Shown here: positions 36,968-46,485 of the stretch, piece after piece
Layout of the letters: each line of letters opens with the position of its first letter
How positions within the stretch are numbered: the first letter of the stretch is position 1
The notes under the pieces: model-generated
What the model was told of the DNA's origin: nothing
The model's input: only the letters and a program-made list of their open reading frames with translations
The model's database searches: none
Made by a program: the position numbers and the translations under genes
NCBI RefSeq assembly: GCF_963678545.1
Contig: NZ_OY782867.1
Coordinates: 302,969-366,968, forward strand
Length of the DNA: 64,000 nucleotides
Reading direction: 5' to 3'
Origin: an uncultured Methanomethylovorans sp.
GTDB lineage: Archaea > Halobacteriota > Methanosarcinia > Methanosarcinales > Methanosarcinaceae

Positions 36968-38004
36968 TAGTCATTCCTCCTTCTTAGGAAGAGGTAAATA
37001 AAGAAAGGGACACCGAGAAATGATGTCATTATACCTACGGGGATGATCTGTGGCGCCATGATTGTCCTTCCAATGCTGTCGGCACCAAGTAAGAGCAGTG
37101 ATCCCACTACTGCTGTTCCCGGCAGGAGGAATCGATGGTCACCGCCTATGACCATCCTGGTGATGTGGGGAGCTACAAGTCCGATAAAACCTATGGTTCC
37201 GGTATAACAAATAACGGCTGCTGTGAGAAGTGATGCTCCGGCCATGCCGGCAATACGGACCATCTCAACATGTACTCCCAGGCTTTTGGCAGTTTCATCT
37301 CCAGCAGACAGGGTGTTCAGGCTTCTTGCCAGATACATGAAGACCGGGAAAGTGACGATAAGGACAATTGCAGATATTTTAACGGTATGCCATGTGGAGC
37401 TACCCAGGCTTCCCAGCATCCAGAACACTACTGCATGAACATCCTCGGATGCTCCGACATACTGGATAAAACTGGTAAGTGCCGAGAACAGATACATTAT
37501 AGCAATACCTGCCATGATCATGGTCTCAGGGCTTATCCCCCTGTATTGGGCAAGGCCGTAGACAGCAGCTGAGGCTATCATAGTAAAGAGAAATGCATTG
37601 CCTACTACAAGAGATCCGCTGCCGACAAAACCTGCTCCGAGGACAATGGCAAGGGATGCTCCGAAACTTGCAGCAGATGCTATTCCCAGAGTAAAGGGAC
37701 TTGCAAGCGGGTTTCTCAGGATGCCCTGCATCACTGCACCTGCAAGTCCCAGGGATGCTCCTGCCAGAACGGCCATGAGCACGCGGGGAAGGCGGTATTC
37801 CCAGACGATCTTAGTAAACTCTGAATTAGCAGCTGGTCCTCCGATAATTGTTCTGTATACATCCGAAAGCCCTATGTCGTAAGAACCAAGGGTTACAGCA
37901 ACACCTGCAATGAGAAATAAAAAACAGGACAATAAGGCAATGACTGTGAGCCTCTGTGCTGTCCTGCGGGTGTACCCTTCACGGATAGATCTTTCTTTCA
38001 TCAT
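36961..38004 (-). CDS. ABC importer permease, BtuC/FecCD type
   Basis: A 347-residue permease of the FecCD family with about ten hydrophobic segments and conserved stretches YRLPRVLMAVLAGASLGLAG, GTIGFIGLVAPHITR and DHRFLLPG. It overlaps the substrate-binding protein gene by 4 bases (ATGA). It forms the channel of the importer with the BtuD- and BtuF-like neighbours. Confidence 0.9.
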   Translation of the reverse strand: MMKERSIREGYTRRTAQRLTVIALLSCFLFLIAGVAVTLGSYDIGLSDVYRTIIGGPAANSEFTKIVWEYRLPRVLMAVLAGASLGLAGAVMQGILRNPLASPFTLGIASAASFGASLAIVLGAGFVGSGSLVVGNAFLFTMIASAAVYGLAQYRGISPETMIMAGIAIMYLFSALTSFIQYVGASEDVHAVVFWMLGSLGSSTWHTVKISAIVLIVTFPVFMYLARSLNTLSAGDETAKSLGVHVEMVRIAGMAGASLLTAAVICYTGTIGFIGLVAPHITRMVIGGDHRFLLPGTAVVGSLLLLGADSIGRTIMAPQIIPVGIMTSFLGVPFFIYLFLRRRNDYW

Positions 38005-39179
38005 TCCCGACCATCCGGATAGTAAAATGTTCCTGAATTCCAGATATCTTCGGTCGTGTGGGTGAAATTTGCAAGGTATTCATGATGAAGAGCAGTGGTA
38101 TTTATATCAGAGAACCTGTCCGGATATAGCCAGGAAGCGACCTGTACAAGAGCTACAGGAGACGATGAACCATAAGCGAAAGAGGAACTTAGCACATATA
38201 CTCTGTTGTCCTTTACTGCTGAAATAGTATCAAATCCCGGCATACTGGTGAAGTTGTTATGCAATGCGATTATCTCGTCCCTGCCTGTGGTCGTGTAGCC
38301 TCCTTTTGAGGACCAGATGAAGATTACGTCAGGATTCTGCTTGATCACCCACTCGTTCTCCACATCAGCATATTCCGTGATATACCCGCTGGCTACGTTC
38401 ACTCCTCCGGCTGCGGTGGCAAGGTCATCCAATCCGGTCTCTTCTCCGTAAGCCCTTCGACCGAATGATTTTCCGCTTCCGGCTTCTGCATAGAACCGTA
38501 CTCGTTGATCTTCTGGTATGTCTGCTATGCGTTCGCTGACCAGCTCGAAATATTTGTCATACCAAGCAAGATAATTGCTCATATTTTCTTCTTCGTTGAA
38601 GAGATGACCTATATTCTCCATCTCTTCGCGGTAGACATCCTCTTTGTAGAAGTCCATCCTCACTACAGGAATAGAGCCAGGAAGGTGGTTTTCAAGTTTT
38701 GCAGAATCAGGCCATGTGACATAGCTCAGGATAAGGTCCGGGTCTAATGCAAGAATTGCTTCGATATCGGGTTCTGTCCACTTCCCCACGCTGGGAAGAG
38801 CGCTCAGTTCGGGAAACTGCAGGATGTTCTCTTTCATGGTGTCGCCAACACCGACAACAAGGTTGTCTGCACCGATAACGGTCATTGCATCAGCGGCATT
38901 GTTGTTAAGGATAACAATACGCTGAACAGGATGATAGAACACAAAAGTCTTTCCGGTAGAATCATTGATGCTACGGGGATACTCCGGGTATAATGAAGCC
39001 GCATCATGCAGATCACTGAGTGTTATATTTGCCTGAGTTTCATCATGCAGATGGGAAAGTATGCCCTGTGCGAGGAGGTAACGTGCTTCACTGTCATTTT
39101 CCTCAAGGGCGGAAGCTTGGCTTGCTGCTGCTATTGAGATTAGCAGAAGGCAGAATATAAGAAAAGCAGATATTTTCAT
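38001..39179 (-). CDS. Corrinoid/metal-chelate binding protein (BtuF-like)
   Basis: A 392-residue secreted periplasmic-binding-type protein. An N-terminal signal peptide (LIFCLLLISIAAASQASA) is followed by ~60 residues containing a helical segment, then the binding fold (RIVILNNNAADAMTVIGADN, DLILSYVTWPDS, GGVNVASGY, VIFIWSSKGGY). It captures the ligand outside the membrane for the permease. Its start overlaps the stop of the preceding gene by 4 bases. Confidence 0.87.
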   Translation of the reverse strand: MKISAFLIFCLLLISIAAASQASALEENDSEARYLLAQGILSHLHDETQANITLSDLHDAASLYPEYPRSINDSTGKTFVFYHPVQRIVILNNNAADAMTVIGADNLVVGVGDTMKENILQFPELSALPSVGKWTEPDIEAILALDPDLILSYVTWPDSAKLENHLPGSIPVVRMDFYKEDVYREEMENIGHLFNEEENMSNYLAWYDKYFELVSERIADIPEDQRVRFYAEAGSGKSFGRRAYGEETGLDDLATAAGGVNVASGYITEYADVENEWVIKQNPDVIFIWSSKGGYTTTGRDEIIALHNNFTSMPGFDTISAVKDNRVYVLSSSFAYGSSSPVALVQVASWLYPDRFSDINTTALHHEYLANFTHTTEDIWNSGTFYYPDGRE

Positions 39180-39628
39180 TGATTTCGCCTCCTTAAGAGT
39201 GCAATGCAGGTGATGGCAAGGAAGCCCGAAACAATTCCATATCCGGGTGCTTCGTTGTTCGTGACGGCAGTTTCATTTCCTTCTGAACGGAGGTCTACCC
39301 ATGTACCTGTAATCTCGTTTGGATTTCCCTCTATATCTCCTGTGGCTTTGAGAGAATACACGATCTTTTCTTCCTCGATTACAGCAAAGTGAACCCGGTT
39401 TCCATCCACTAAAGTTTGATTTGCCGGATGTTCTGTCGATGCAAATTCAAAACCTGCGGGAATTTCTTCCGTTATCCCTCCGATAGCCCCTTCGGAAAAT
39501 GTCAGTGTAACAGTAGTAATGCCATCAGCATCCGGGGATGTCACTGACCGCTCCACGAAGGCGGCAGCAGGAACAATACACAGTGCCATGACTAGGAGTG
39601 TAAGGATTAATCGGTGTATTTTTAGCAT
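39176..39628 (-). CDS. Secreted protein with PGF-CTERM-like anchor
   Basis: A 150-residue protein, first gene of the uptake operon. It has a signal peptide (LILTLLVMALCIVPAAA), a beta-rich domain of ~90 residues (TTVTLTFSEGAIGGITEEIP), and a C-terminal APGYGIVSGFLAITCIALLRRR that resembles archaeal CTERM sorting tails with a hydrophobic helix and arginines. It is probably displayed at the cell surface and may hand ligand to BtuF (inference). ATG 39628 is chosen because the signal peptide begins there and TATA elements lie just upstream. Confidence 0.7.
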   Translation of the reverse strand: MLKIHRLILTLLVMALCIVPAAAFVERSVTSPDADGITTVTLTFSEGAIGGITEEIPAGFEFASTEHPANQTLVDGNRVHFAVIEEEKIVYSLKATGDIEGNPNEITGTWVDLRSEGNETAVTNNEAPGYGIVSGFLAITCIALLRRRNQ

Positions 39629-39643
39629 GCCGGAATACGTGAG

Positions 39644-39660
39644 ATTTATACTATTTATGC
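39644..39660 (-). promoter_or_regulatory. Promoter of the corrinoid uptake/cobN operon
   Basis: TATA-like GCATAAATAG and AGTATAAATC (minus strand) lie 16-32 bases before ATG 39628, implying a leaderless or very short-leadered transcript for the seven-gene operon down to 30824. Confidence 0.5.
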
Positions 39661-39865
39661 TTTTCTTACTATTTGATATTACAAAAATTAAATATATTAG
39701 CATTAGAAAGGTTATGATGTAATATAAATAGCAAAGAATATTCAATTTTTGTATCATCATATGTAATTAAAATTATCATAATCCTATATACAAAAATCAT
39801 TAATGAATACTAAAACTACTTAAATATAGCTTTTAGTAAAATTAATATTAATATCTATCAAATAA

Positions 39866-39895
39866 AGTAATACTTATATAGCTAATAGTATTACT
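39866..39895 (+). promoter_or_regulatory. Perfect dyad around the pilin TATA box
   Basis: AGTAATACT (39866-39874) and AGTATTACT (39887-39895) form a perfect 9-bp inverted repeat that brackets the TATA-like TTATATAG. A repressor bound here would block TBP. The leader to the first pilin would be about 48 bases, with GAGGT before the ATG. The rest of the gap 39661-39952 is AT-rich. Confidence 0.55.
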
Positions 39896-39952
39896 TACTC
39901 CCCATAAAGTCAAAGGTATTCATTAAAAGACCGTTGACTAGAGGTATAAGAT

Positions 39953-40615
39953 ATGAAAAAGACATTTAATAAAAATGAAGATGCAGTGTCACCTGTCATC
40001 GGCGTAATGCTGATGATAGTTGTGACTGTAATCCTTGCTGCCGCAGTCTCAGGATATGCCGGAGGCATCGGCGGAAACATGCAGAAAGCCCCGCAACTGA
40101 CAATGGATGTAGCTATCAAGAATACAGGAAACTGGAGAGGCAGTCAGATCCAATTCGATGTATTAGGTGTAAGCGAACCTATTCCGACAAAAGACCTGAA
40201 GATAGTAACTTCATGGAGTAATGACACCGGTGCGCTCAAGGGAGCCACAGTTACTGCTTTGGTTGGAACTGATTACAATACAGACTACTACTATACTACA
40301 ACACACTACTTATATCAGTCACCAATTGGATATGGAAAAGGTGTTGATTCCACACAACAAAAGACCTCGGGAGGCTATAATGAATCACAGTTGTTTGGTA
40401 ACTATACACTAATCCCCGGTACATCGATGAAAAATTCTCCAGAGTCAGCATATACAGACTTTGCATATACCAGCGGTGGCACAGGTATAGATGGTATAGA
40501 GGCAGTTTTGGGAGAGGGCTGGCAAGAGTTGCATACTGGTGATATCGTAAATGTGAAAGTAATACACCTCCCCAGTGGCAAGGTAATCTTTGAGAAGAAC
40601 GTGGGGGTGGAGTAA
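39953..40615 (+). CDS. Archaeal type IV pilin
   Basis: A 220-residue pilin. The N-terminus carries the archaeal prepilin motif (EDAVSPVIGVMLMIVVTVIL): a short charged leader, the cleavage region before VSPVIG, then the assembly helix. A prepilin peptidase of the PibD/EppA type would cleave it. The C-terminal domain is beta-rich and secreted. Its stop overlaps the next start (TAATG), so the two pilins are co-translated. Confidence 0.85.
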   Translation: MKKTFNKNEDAVSPVIGVMLMIVVTVILAAAVSGYAGGIGGNMQKAPQLTMDVAIKNTGNWRGSQIQFDVLGVSEPIPTKDLKIVTSWSNDTGALKGATVTALVGTDYNTDYYYTTTHYLYQSPIGYGKGVDSTQQKTSGGYNESQLFGNYTLIPGTSMKNSPESAYTDFAYTSGGTGIDGIEAVLGEGWQELHTGDIVNVKVIHLPSGKVIFEKNVGVE

Positions 40616-41229
40616 TGCAAATTTTCAGGACAAATGAAAGTGCAGTGTCACCGGTCATAGGTGTTATGCTGATGCTAGTAGTCACAGTTATCCTTGCTGC
40701 CGCAGTCTCTGGTTTTTCCGGAGGTCTTGTAGGCGATACCAGCAAAGCATCACAGATGGCAATAAAAGCAGATTTCAGCCAGTCCAAGGGTATGACCATC
40801 ACTCACATGGGAGGGGATACCATTAACACGCTGGACACTGCAATTATTGTAAGCCCAACCAGTGATTTCGGAAGCTATGACCAGATGAAATGGGAAGTGA
40901 ACGGATCAGCAGTATACATCAATAAAGACGGAACTGCAAGAAAATGGTATGATCCTGCAACTTCTTCTAGTTCGTTGGCAAAGACATTCCTGCCGGGAGA
41001 AAATGCATATATAGCTGCAGCAGACCTTGAAGAGGTTCAGCCTGAAACATATTACAGGGGTAGTACTACCGCCTCAGAAGTAGACGCTCTTAACCCGTTT
41101 TATGGTTTCTTGTACGCGGGTACAGAAACATTATACCCTGTAACACCAATCGGCCAGAGATTTGTTCTTTCACTTGTTGATAGTGATGGAAAGACTATCG
41201 CAAAGACAGAGGTTGTCATCCAACCATAA
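40615..41229 (+). CDS. Archaeal type IV pilin
   Basis: A 204-residue paralogue of the preceding pilin with ESAVSPVIGVMLMLVVTVIL at the N-terminus and a different C-terminal domain that includes MTITHMGGDTINTLD, a THxGGD motif also found in the minor pilin-like protein at 44834. Probably part of the same fibre. Confidence 0.85.
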   Translation: MQIFRTNESAVSPVIGVMLMLVVTVILAAAVSGFSGGLVGDTSKASQMAIKADFSQSKGMTITHMGGDTINTLDTAIIVSPTSDFGSYDQMKWEVNGSAVYINKDGTARKWYDPATSSSSLAKTFLPGENAYIAAADLEEVQPETYYRGSTTASEVDALNPFYGFLYAGTETLYPVTPIGQRFVLSLVDSDGKTIAKTEVVIQP

Positions 41230-41334
41230 TGGCTTGATGATCTCCTTCCTTTATTTTTTACGTTCAATATAAATCCAATATATTAACATAATATCAGTAT
41301 CTTTTTATAGACCTAAAGTTTACAGATAACACAC

Positions 41335-42969
41335 ATGAGTGCATTGATTGAAGACATAAAGACTTTTGCTAACAGGATATTCGTTCCTCCCAAAAGAAAA
41401 AAGCAACCGGATATCTATGAGCCGGAAGAGGAAGGTGATCTGGTTACCTTTGAGGTTCCGCAGGAGTATGAGGAGATAGAAAGGTACTGGGTGGACGAGC
41501 CGTATTCTTTTATATGCATCATGCTGCATCGTGAAAAAAAAGATTATGTATATCAGGTAGTGGAGCCAAAGCTCAACAAGTTCGAAAAAGCATTGCTTGA
41601 ACAATTGTTCATGGAGCTTGGGGATGTTATAAGCCTTAAAGGAGTGGAAGACATCGACAGACTTACAGATGCCAGAAAAACGGAACTTCTCAGGGAACAG
41701 GTAGACAGCCTCATTGCAGAATATTCCACACTGCGTCCACGTTCCTTTGAGAAGATATTCTACTATATCAAACGTGATTTCGTGGAGTTTGGTCCGGTAA
41801 GCGCCATAATGCGTGACAGTCACATAGAGGATATGTGGTGTAACGGTCTAGGTATTCCGGTATTTGTACACCACGTAGCCTATAGTAATGTGATCACCAA
41901 TGTAGTGTTCTCCACAAACGAAGAACTGAACGCCTATGTGATGCGCATTGCCCAGAACAGTGGCAGGCATCTCTCCAAAGCCACGCCCATTCTGGACACG
42001 GTTATGAGGGACGGTTCCCGTATCAATATTACCTATGGCAGTGAAGTAAGTCCGAAAGGCAGTTCCTTCAGTATAAGACGGCAGAAAAAAGTCCCTATCA
42101 CACCCCTTGACCTCATAGCCTGGAGGACGTTCACCTCCGAAATGATGGCATATTTCTGGATATGTATGGAAAACGGCAAGAACATTCTTTTCTGCGGTGG
42201 TACGGCTTCCGGAAAGACTTCTTCTCTCAATGCTATATGCATGTTCATTCCCATGGACATTAGGATCGTCACCCTTGAAGATACCCGTGAGATACAGCTC
42301 CCACACCAGAACTGGATTCCTACCGTCACAAGGGATGGTATCGGTGCAAATGAAGTGGGTACGGTTGACTTGGATGACCTGCTGAAAGCCGCATTGAGGC
42401 AGCGTCCTGAATACCTGCTGGTAGGTGAAGTCCGCAGTAAGGAAGCTCAGATCCTTTTCCAGGCGATGAACGCAGGCCACGCCACATGTTCCACATTCCA
42501 CGCAGGTACACCAAGGGAAGTTATCAACCGTTTTACCAATCCTCCTATCAATGTTCCCCTTGCGATGTTTACTGCCCTTGATATCATATCCATGCAGTCG
42601 AGTTCATACGTTAATGGGGTTCAAAGACGCAGAGCGTCCGTAGTTTCTGAAGTAACAAGTACCTCAGAGGGGGTTGAACTGAAAGATGTATTCACATGGG
42701 ATCCTATTAATGATGAATTTGAGCAAAAGGGATCACATATACTGGAACAGATAAAAGCACGTCATGGCTGGACCACGGACCAGATCAGAAAAGACATGCA
42801 ACGCAAACAACTCCTCCTTGACAAAATGCTGGAACGTGGTATTCGTGATTATAATGATGTTGTCAACTGGCTAGATGCTTTCAGGAAAAATCCGGATAAA
42901 GTGATCAACCTCCTCACTTATGGCCGTCCGGGTGAAAAACAGGAAGAGTTGAGTATGAATGGACTTTAA
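41335..42969 (+). CDS. TadA/GspE-type pilus assembly ATPase
   Basis: A 544-residue secretion ATPase. The N-terminal ~160 residues are the usual acidic/helical domain; the RecA-like part has Walker A GGTASGKTS near residue 290, Asp box VTLEDTREIQLP, Walker B LLVGEVRSKEA and the His box ATCSTFHAGTP. It powers pilin polymerisation. A separate TATA (TTTTTATAG, about 41302-41310) lies ~25 bases upstream. The 3' end overlaps the membrane protein gene by 11 bases. Confidence 0.9.
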   Translation: MSALIEDIKTFANRIFVPPKRKKQPDIYEPEEEGDLVTFEVPQEYEEIERYWVDEPYSFICIMLHREKKDYVYQVVEPKLNKFEKALLEQLFMELGDVISLKGVEDIDRLTDARKTELLREQVDSLIAEYSTLRPRSFEKIFYYIKRDFVEFGPVSAIMRDSHIEDMWCNGLGIPVFVHHVAYSNVITNVVFSTNEELNAYVMRIAQNSGRHLSKATPILDTVMRDGSRINITYGSEVSPKGSSFSIRRQKKVPITPLDLIAWRTFTSEMMAYFWICMENGKNILFCGGTASGKTSSLNAICMFIPMDIRIVTLEDTREIQLPHQNWIPTVTRDGIGANEVGTVDLDDLLKAALRQRPEYLLVGEVRSKEAQILFQAMNAGHATCSTFHAGTPREVINRFTNPPINVPLAMFTALDIISMQSSSYVNGVQRRRASVVSEVTSTSEGVELKDVFTWDPINDEFEQKGSHILEQIKARHGWTTDQIRKDMQRKQLLLDKMLERGIRDYNDVVNWLDAFRKNPDKVINLLTYGRPGEKQEELSMNGL

Positions 42970-44785
42970 GATAAACACGACCTTCATCCGGCAGTATTTC
43001 AAGAAAAATCCGGGAAAATACGCTGAGCTCAGGAAGAGCTTGCGTGCTGCACGCATGGATGTCCATTATGCTACGTATATAGAACAGGGAGTTATCTATG
43101 CTGTTCAGACATTCGTGATAATGTTCGTGTTATTCTATATGATGCCTACTATACTCAAAATTGAGTTGTTCTCCGTTTTTCTTCACTTTCAGCGAATTTT
43201 ACTTTCATACGAAGCTCTGGTAACTGTACCAGTTGTTTCGGCTATCTTTATTTATTACCTTCACCTGTCCACTCCGATATTCAAGGCATCGTCCAGGAAG
43301 ACCAGGATCGACATGGTGCTGCCTCATGCTGCAGCCTTCTGTTTTGGCATGAGCAAGGGTGGTGCCACCATGTATGAAACTATAATGGAATTGGCCAGAA
43401 ACCCTCATATTTATGGTGAAGTTGCCACTGAGTGTCTGTATATTGTAAGGGATGTTGAGCTGCTGGGTGCCGATCTTGTAAAGGCTATTCACAATGTTGC
43501 CGACGTAACACCATCTCCCACATTCAAGGATTTTCTGGAAAATATGATTCCCATGGTGGAAGGCGGCAGCCATGTGGACAAATATTTCGAGGTCAAGATG
43601 GATCAGTATTTCGACCATGCAAGAAAAGCACAAGTAATGTTCATCAAGACCTTGGAAATGATATCGGAAGTATATGTCGTGGCTTTCGTGGCAGTTCCCA
43701 TATTCCTACTGATCACACTGGTAACCATCGGTCTGCTAAACGTTGGTCAGACAGGATACATGTTCCAAGCTCTGTACATAGGTCTGCCTGTAGGTTCTCT
43801 TGCCCTTCTTGTATTGCTGGATGCCATTTCTCCAAAGGAGGAACTTGGTATGAAGTACGTGGATAAAGTAATTCTTACCAGGTCTATATCTATTGAAGAG
43901 GAGGAGATTGACGATTCGGAATACAAGAAAAAGATGAATAAACTGGAACAGAACAGGTCGAAGAAAAGGATCAATGATGTACTGAAAAATCCGCTGATCC
44001 CCATTTCCAAAAAACCCATATATGCAGCAGTTTTCAGCGTTCCTTTAATGGTACTTCCCTTTCTATATTTAGATGATACTTTTTCAAAGCAAATAGTGCT
44101 ATCCCTCATTCTGGGGATCTTTCCTGTCACCGTGGCTTTTGAATACAAGAAAAGAAGGCTCAAGAAACTTGACGGTGCGATTCCTGACTTCCTGAGAAGG
44201 CTGGCAGAGATCAACGAGCTTGGGCTTCCTCTTAAGAATGCCATAGGCCTGCTGCTGCAATCCAATATAGGTCTGCTATCCGCAGAAATAAGAAGGGTCT
44301 GGCTGGATATGGAGTGGGGAGGAGAGATGAGGGATGCTCTGGCACGTTTTGAGAACAGGATAGGTACACCTGCTTTGAGGCGTGCGGTCACCCTGCTCAT
44401 AAAAGCAAGCGAGGTCAGCGATGATACGACAGACGTGCTGGTCATCGCTGCTGAAGATGCTGAGAACATGAACACTCTGCGCTCGGAAAGATCCGAAACC
44501 GGATTCATGTACTTGGCAACGGTTTATCTGGCATTCGGCACGTTCCTGTACGTGTGCTACTCCTTTTCCAACCAGTTCCTGGTATCTGTTGCCGGAATGG
44601 GAAACACCGGAATGATCAATCCGGATGAGATCAAGGCTACAATGTTCGATACTTGTGGAATACTGGGTTTGTTCTCGGGTCTCATCCTTGGAGAAATGGC
44701 TGAAGGCAATGTCATGGCGGGGCTTAAACATTCGTTCATCCTGCTGGTAGTGACATTCGTGATGTTCGAGAGTGTGATCAAATGA
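42959..44785 (+). CDS. TadC/FlaJ-type pilus assembly membrane protein
   Basis: A 608-residue platform protein made of two T2SSF-like halves (about residues 70-290 and 340-600), each with membrane helices; the first half has GMSKGGATMYETIMELARNP and the second LAEINELGLPLKNAIG. It anchors the ATPase and the growing pilus. Duplicated-domain platform proteins are typical of archaea. Confidence 0.87.
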   Translation: MDFKINTTFIRQYFKKNPGKYAELRKSLRAARMDVHYATYIEQGVIYAVQTFVIMFVLFYMMPTILKIELFSVFLHFQRILLSYEALVTVPVVSAIFIYYLHLSTPIFKASSRKTRIDMVLPHAAAFCFGMSKGGATMYETIMELARNPHIYGEVATECLYIVRDVELLGADLVKAIHNVADVTPSPTFKDFLENMIPMVEGGSHVDKYFEVKMDQYFDHARKAQVMFIKTLEMISEVYVVAFVAVPIFLLITLVTIGLLNVGQTGYMFQALYIGLPVGSLALLVLLDAISPKEELGMKYVDKVILTRSISIEEEEIDDSEYKKKMNKLEQNRSKKRINDVLKNPLIPISKKPIYAAVFSVPLMVLPFLYLDDTFSKQIVLSLILGIFPVTVAFEYKKRRLKKLDGAIPDFLRRLAEINELGLPLKNAIGLLLQSNIGLLSAEIRRVWLDMEWGGEMRDALARFENRIGTPALRRAVTLLIKASEVSDDTTDVLVIAAEDAENMNTLRSERSETGFMYLATVYLAFGTFLYVCYSFSNQFLVSVAGMGNTGMINPDEIKATMFDTCGILGLFSGLILGEMAEGNVMAGLKHSFILLVVTFVMFESVIK

Positions 44786-44833
44786 TCTACTGTATCATTG
44801 TATTAATCTGTTCAAGAAATTCAGGTGATGTAA

Positions 44834-45235
44834 ATGGCTTCTGAAATGGTCGGAGAAATATTGAAACTTGCCATATCTGTTACTCTGGTAACTGTGTTCT
44901 CATTAGGTGTATATGCTTACCTGCCTGAAGAAAGAGTGCCGTATGTTGAGATAGAAACGAGTTGGAATGCAACTAATCCAGCATATGTTGACATCACCCA
45001 CGTAGGAGGTGATACTATCCAAGCATCAGATATAACACTACAGATAGTGAATGCAAGTGATCCTTCAGATCAATTACCAGCCATAAAGCTTTCAAAGATA
45101 CATGGGGATATATGGCGATTTCCACAAACAGTTCCAATATCGCTTAACACTGAGAACTGGGCATCTGCACATCCCCAAAATGTCATTATAACAGTGATAC
45201 ACCCAAGAGCTGTACTTGCAGAGGGGACGGTGTAG
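44834..45235 (+). CDS. Minor pilin-like protein
   Basis: A 133-residue protein with one N-terminal hydrophobic helix (ILKLAISVTLVTVFSLGVYA) and a beta-rich extracellular domain containing DITHVGGDTIQ. AGGTGAT precedes the ATG. It ends in TAG, but a TGA follows three codons later, so readthrough would add little. It lacks the SPVIG motif and may be a minor or anchoring subunit. Confidence 0.65.
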   Translation: MASEMVGEILKLAISVTLVTVFSLGVYAYLPEERVPYVEIETSWNATNPAYVDITHVGGDTIQASDITLQIVNASDPSDQLPAIKLSKIHGDIWRFPQTVPISLNTENWASAHPQNVIITVIHPRAVLAEGTV

Positions 45236-45240
45236 AATAT

Positions 45241-46407
45241 ATGAAAGCCAGTTTTTTAGAAAATAAGGATGCGGTATCCTCAGTGGTCACTGCTATCCTT
45301 CTGCTTTCAGTGATCACAACATTCCTTGCGGCTATTAACAGCTATTACATCCCTTCCCTTGTAGCAGATCATGAAATTCATCATATGCAGGATGTAAGGA
45401 ACTCGTTCATGGAAATAGCAGCATCTGCATCCCCGGGATCTTCTAAAGAAAGGGTGCTTATCCCCTTGGGTGATGGGGGAATGCCCTTCATTTCGTCATT
45501 ATCATCAAGCGGAACGCTAACTGTTTCACCTGATAAGGGAAAGATCGAAGTAACGATGACAAATTCTCAACCGGTGGAGTATCAGGAACTTCAATTCAAT
45601 AAGACTACTACTATTCAAGACATTCAATCACTATCTCATTTAATGCTAAAAATTACAGATTCTGCAAAAGGTACTTATATCGCAGAAATTGGCAGTGACA
45701 AGGTAGAAATAAATGTTGATTCATCAGGAGCCACAGTCACAACTACTATAGATGGCAGCATTACAAACTATACAATTCTTGGCTCAGAATCACTTGGCTC
45801 AGAATCAAATGATTTTTTTTGCTTTGATCTACTTGACCCTGCATATGGTTTTAATGAGGTTGTATCTAAACAGTCACCAGAATTCAATTTGAGACTCAGC
45901 GGAATGAATAATGCTAATCGATTCGATGTTGGATATACTATCCTTCTATCAAATGACCCTAATTCCCGGTCATTTTCTTCAGATGGTCAACTCTCTTATA
46001 AGGCATCGAATAATCAATGGATAGACCAAGATTACATTTTTGAGAATGGCGCTGTTATTCTTAACCAAGGCTCTAATTCTACAATTAAGTCACAACCGTT
46101 TTTCAACATTGACGAAAAGGGCATAGAACTTTGTCTGTTCAACATTACAAGTGAAGATGCGAGCGTTGGTGGTAATGGCGCTGCAGTTGTAAATGTGTTC
46201 GGAACTGAAGGAAAAGAGTATGAATACAGGGATGTTGGGACCACTACAATTAAAATCGCGTCTAATTATACCGAAGCTTGGGAGGACTATTTTAAGAGAA
46301 AAGGTGTCATTCCTACTAAAGACCCAAACAAGTGGGTTAAAGCCACTTTTTCCAACAGGAACGTCTCCATAACTACAAGTGATGTAGATATAGTGTTACC
46401 TAAGTAA
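45241..46407 (+). CDS. Large pilin-like surface protein
   Basis: A 388-residue protein. The N-terminus (NKDAVSSVVTAILLLSVITTFLA) is a divergent prepilin motif with SSVV in place of SPVI; the remainder is a long secreted beta-rich domain. It begins 5 bases after the preceding gene, so it belongs to the pilus operon and may form the tip. Confidence 0.7.
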   Translation: MKASFLENKDAVSSVVTAILLLSVITTFLAAINSYYIPSLVADHEIHHMQDVRNSFMEIAASASPGSSKERVLIPLGDGGMPFISSLSSSGTLTVSPDKGKIEVTMTNSQPVEYQELQFNKTTTIQDIQSLSHLMLKITDSAKGTYIAEIGSDKVEINVDSSGATVTTTIDGSITNYTILGSESLGSESNDFFCFDLLDPAYGFNEVVSKQSPEFNLRLSGMNNANRFDVGYTILLSNDPNSRSFSSDGQLSYKASNNQWIDQDYIFENGAVILNQGSNSTIKSQPFFNIDEKGIELCLFNITSEDASVGGNGAAVVNVFGTEGKEYEYRDVGTTTIKIASNYTEAWEDYFKRKGVIPTKDPNKWVKATFSNRNVSITTSDVDIVLPK

Positions 46408-46485
46408 ATAAGATAATGGTCATAATTTTAGTCACAATCAAAAAAATAGAAAACTATAATAAACAGTAGTTTAATTGGGATTTAT

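Noticed and set aside
45233..45235. UAG readthrough of the minor pilin-like gene
   Set aside because: A TGA follows after two more codons, so nothing substantial would be added.
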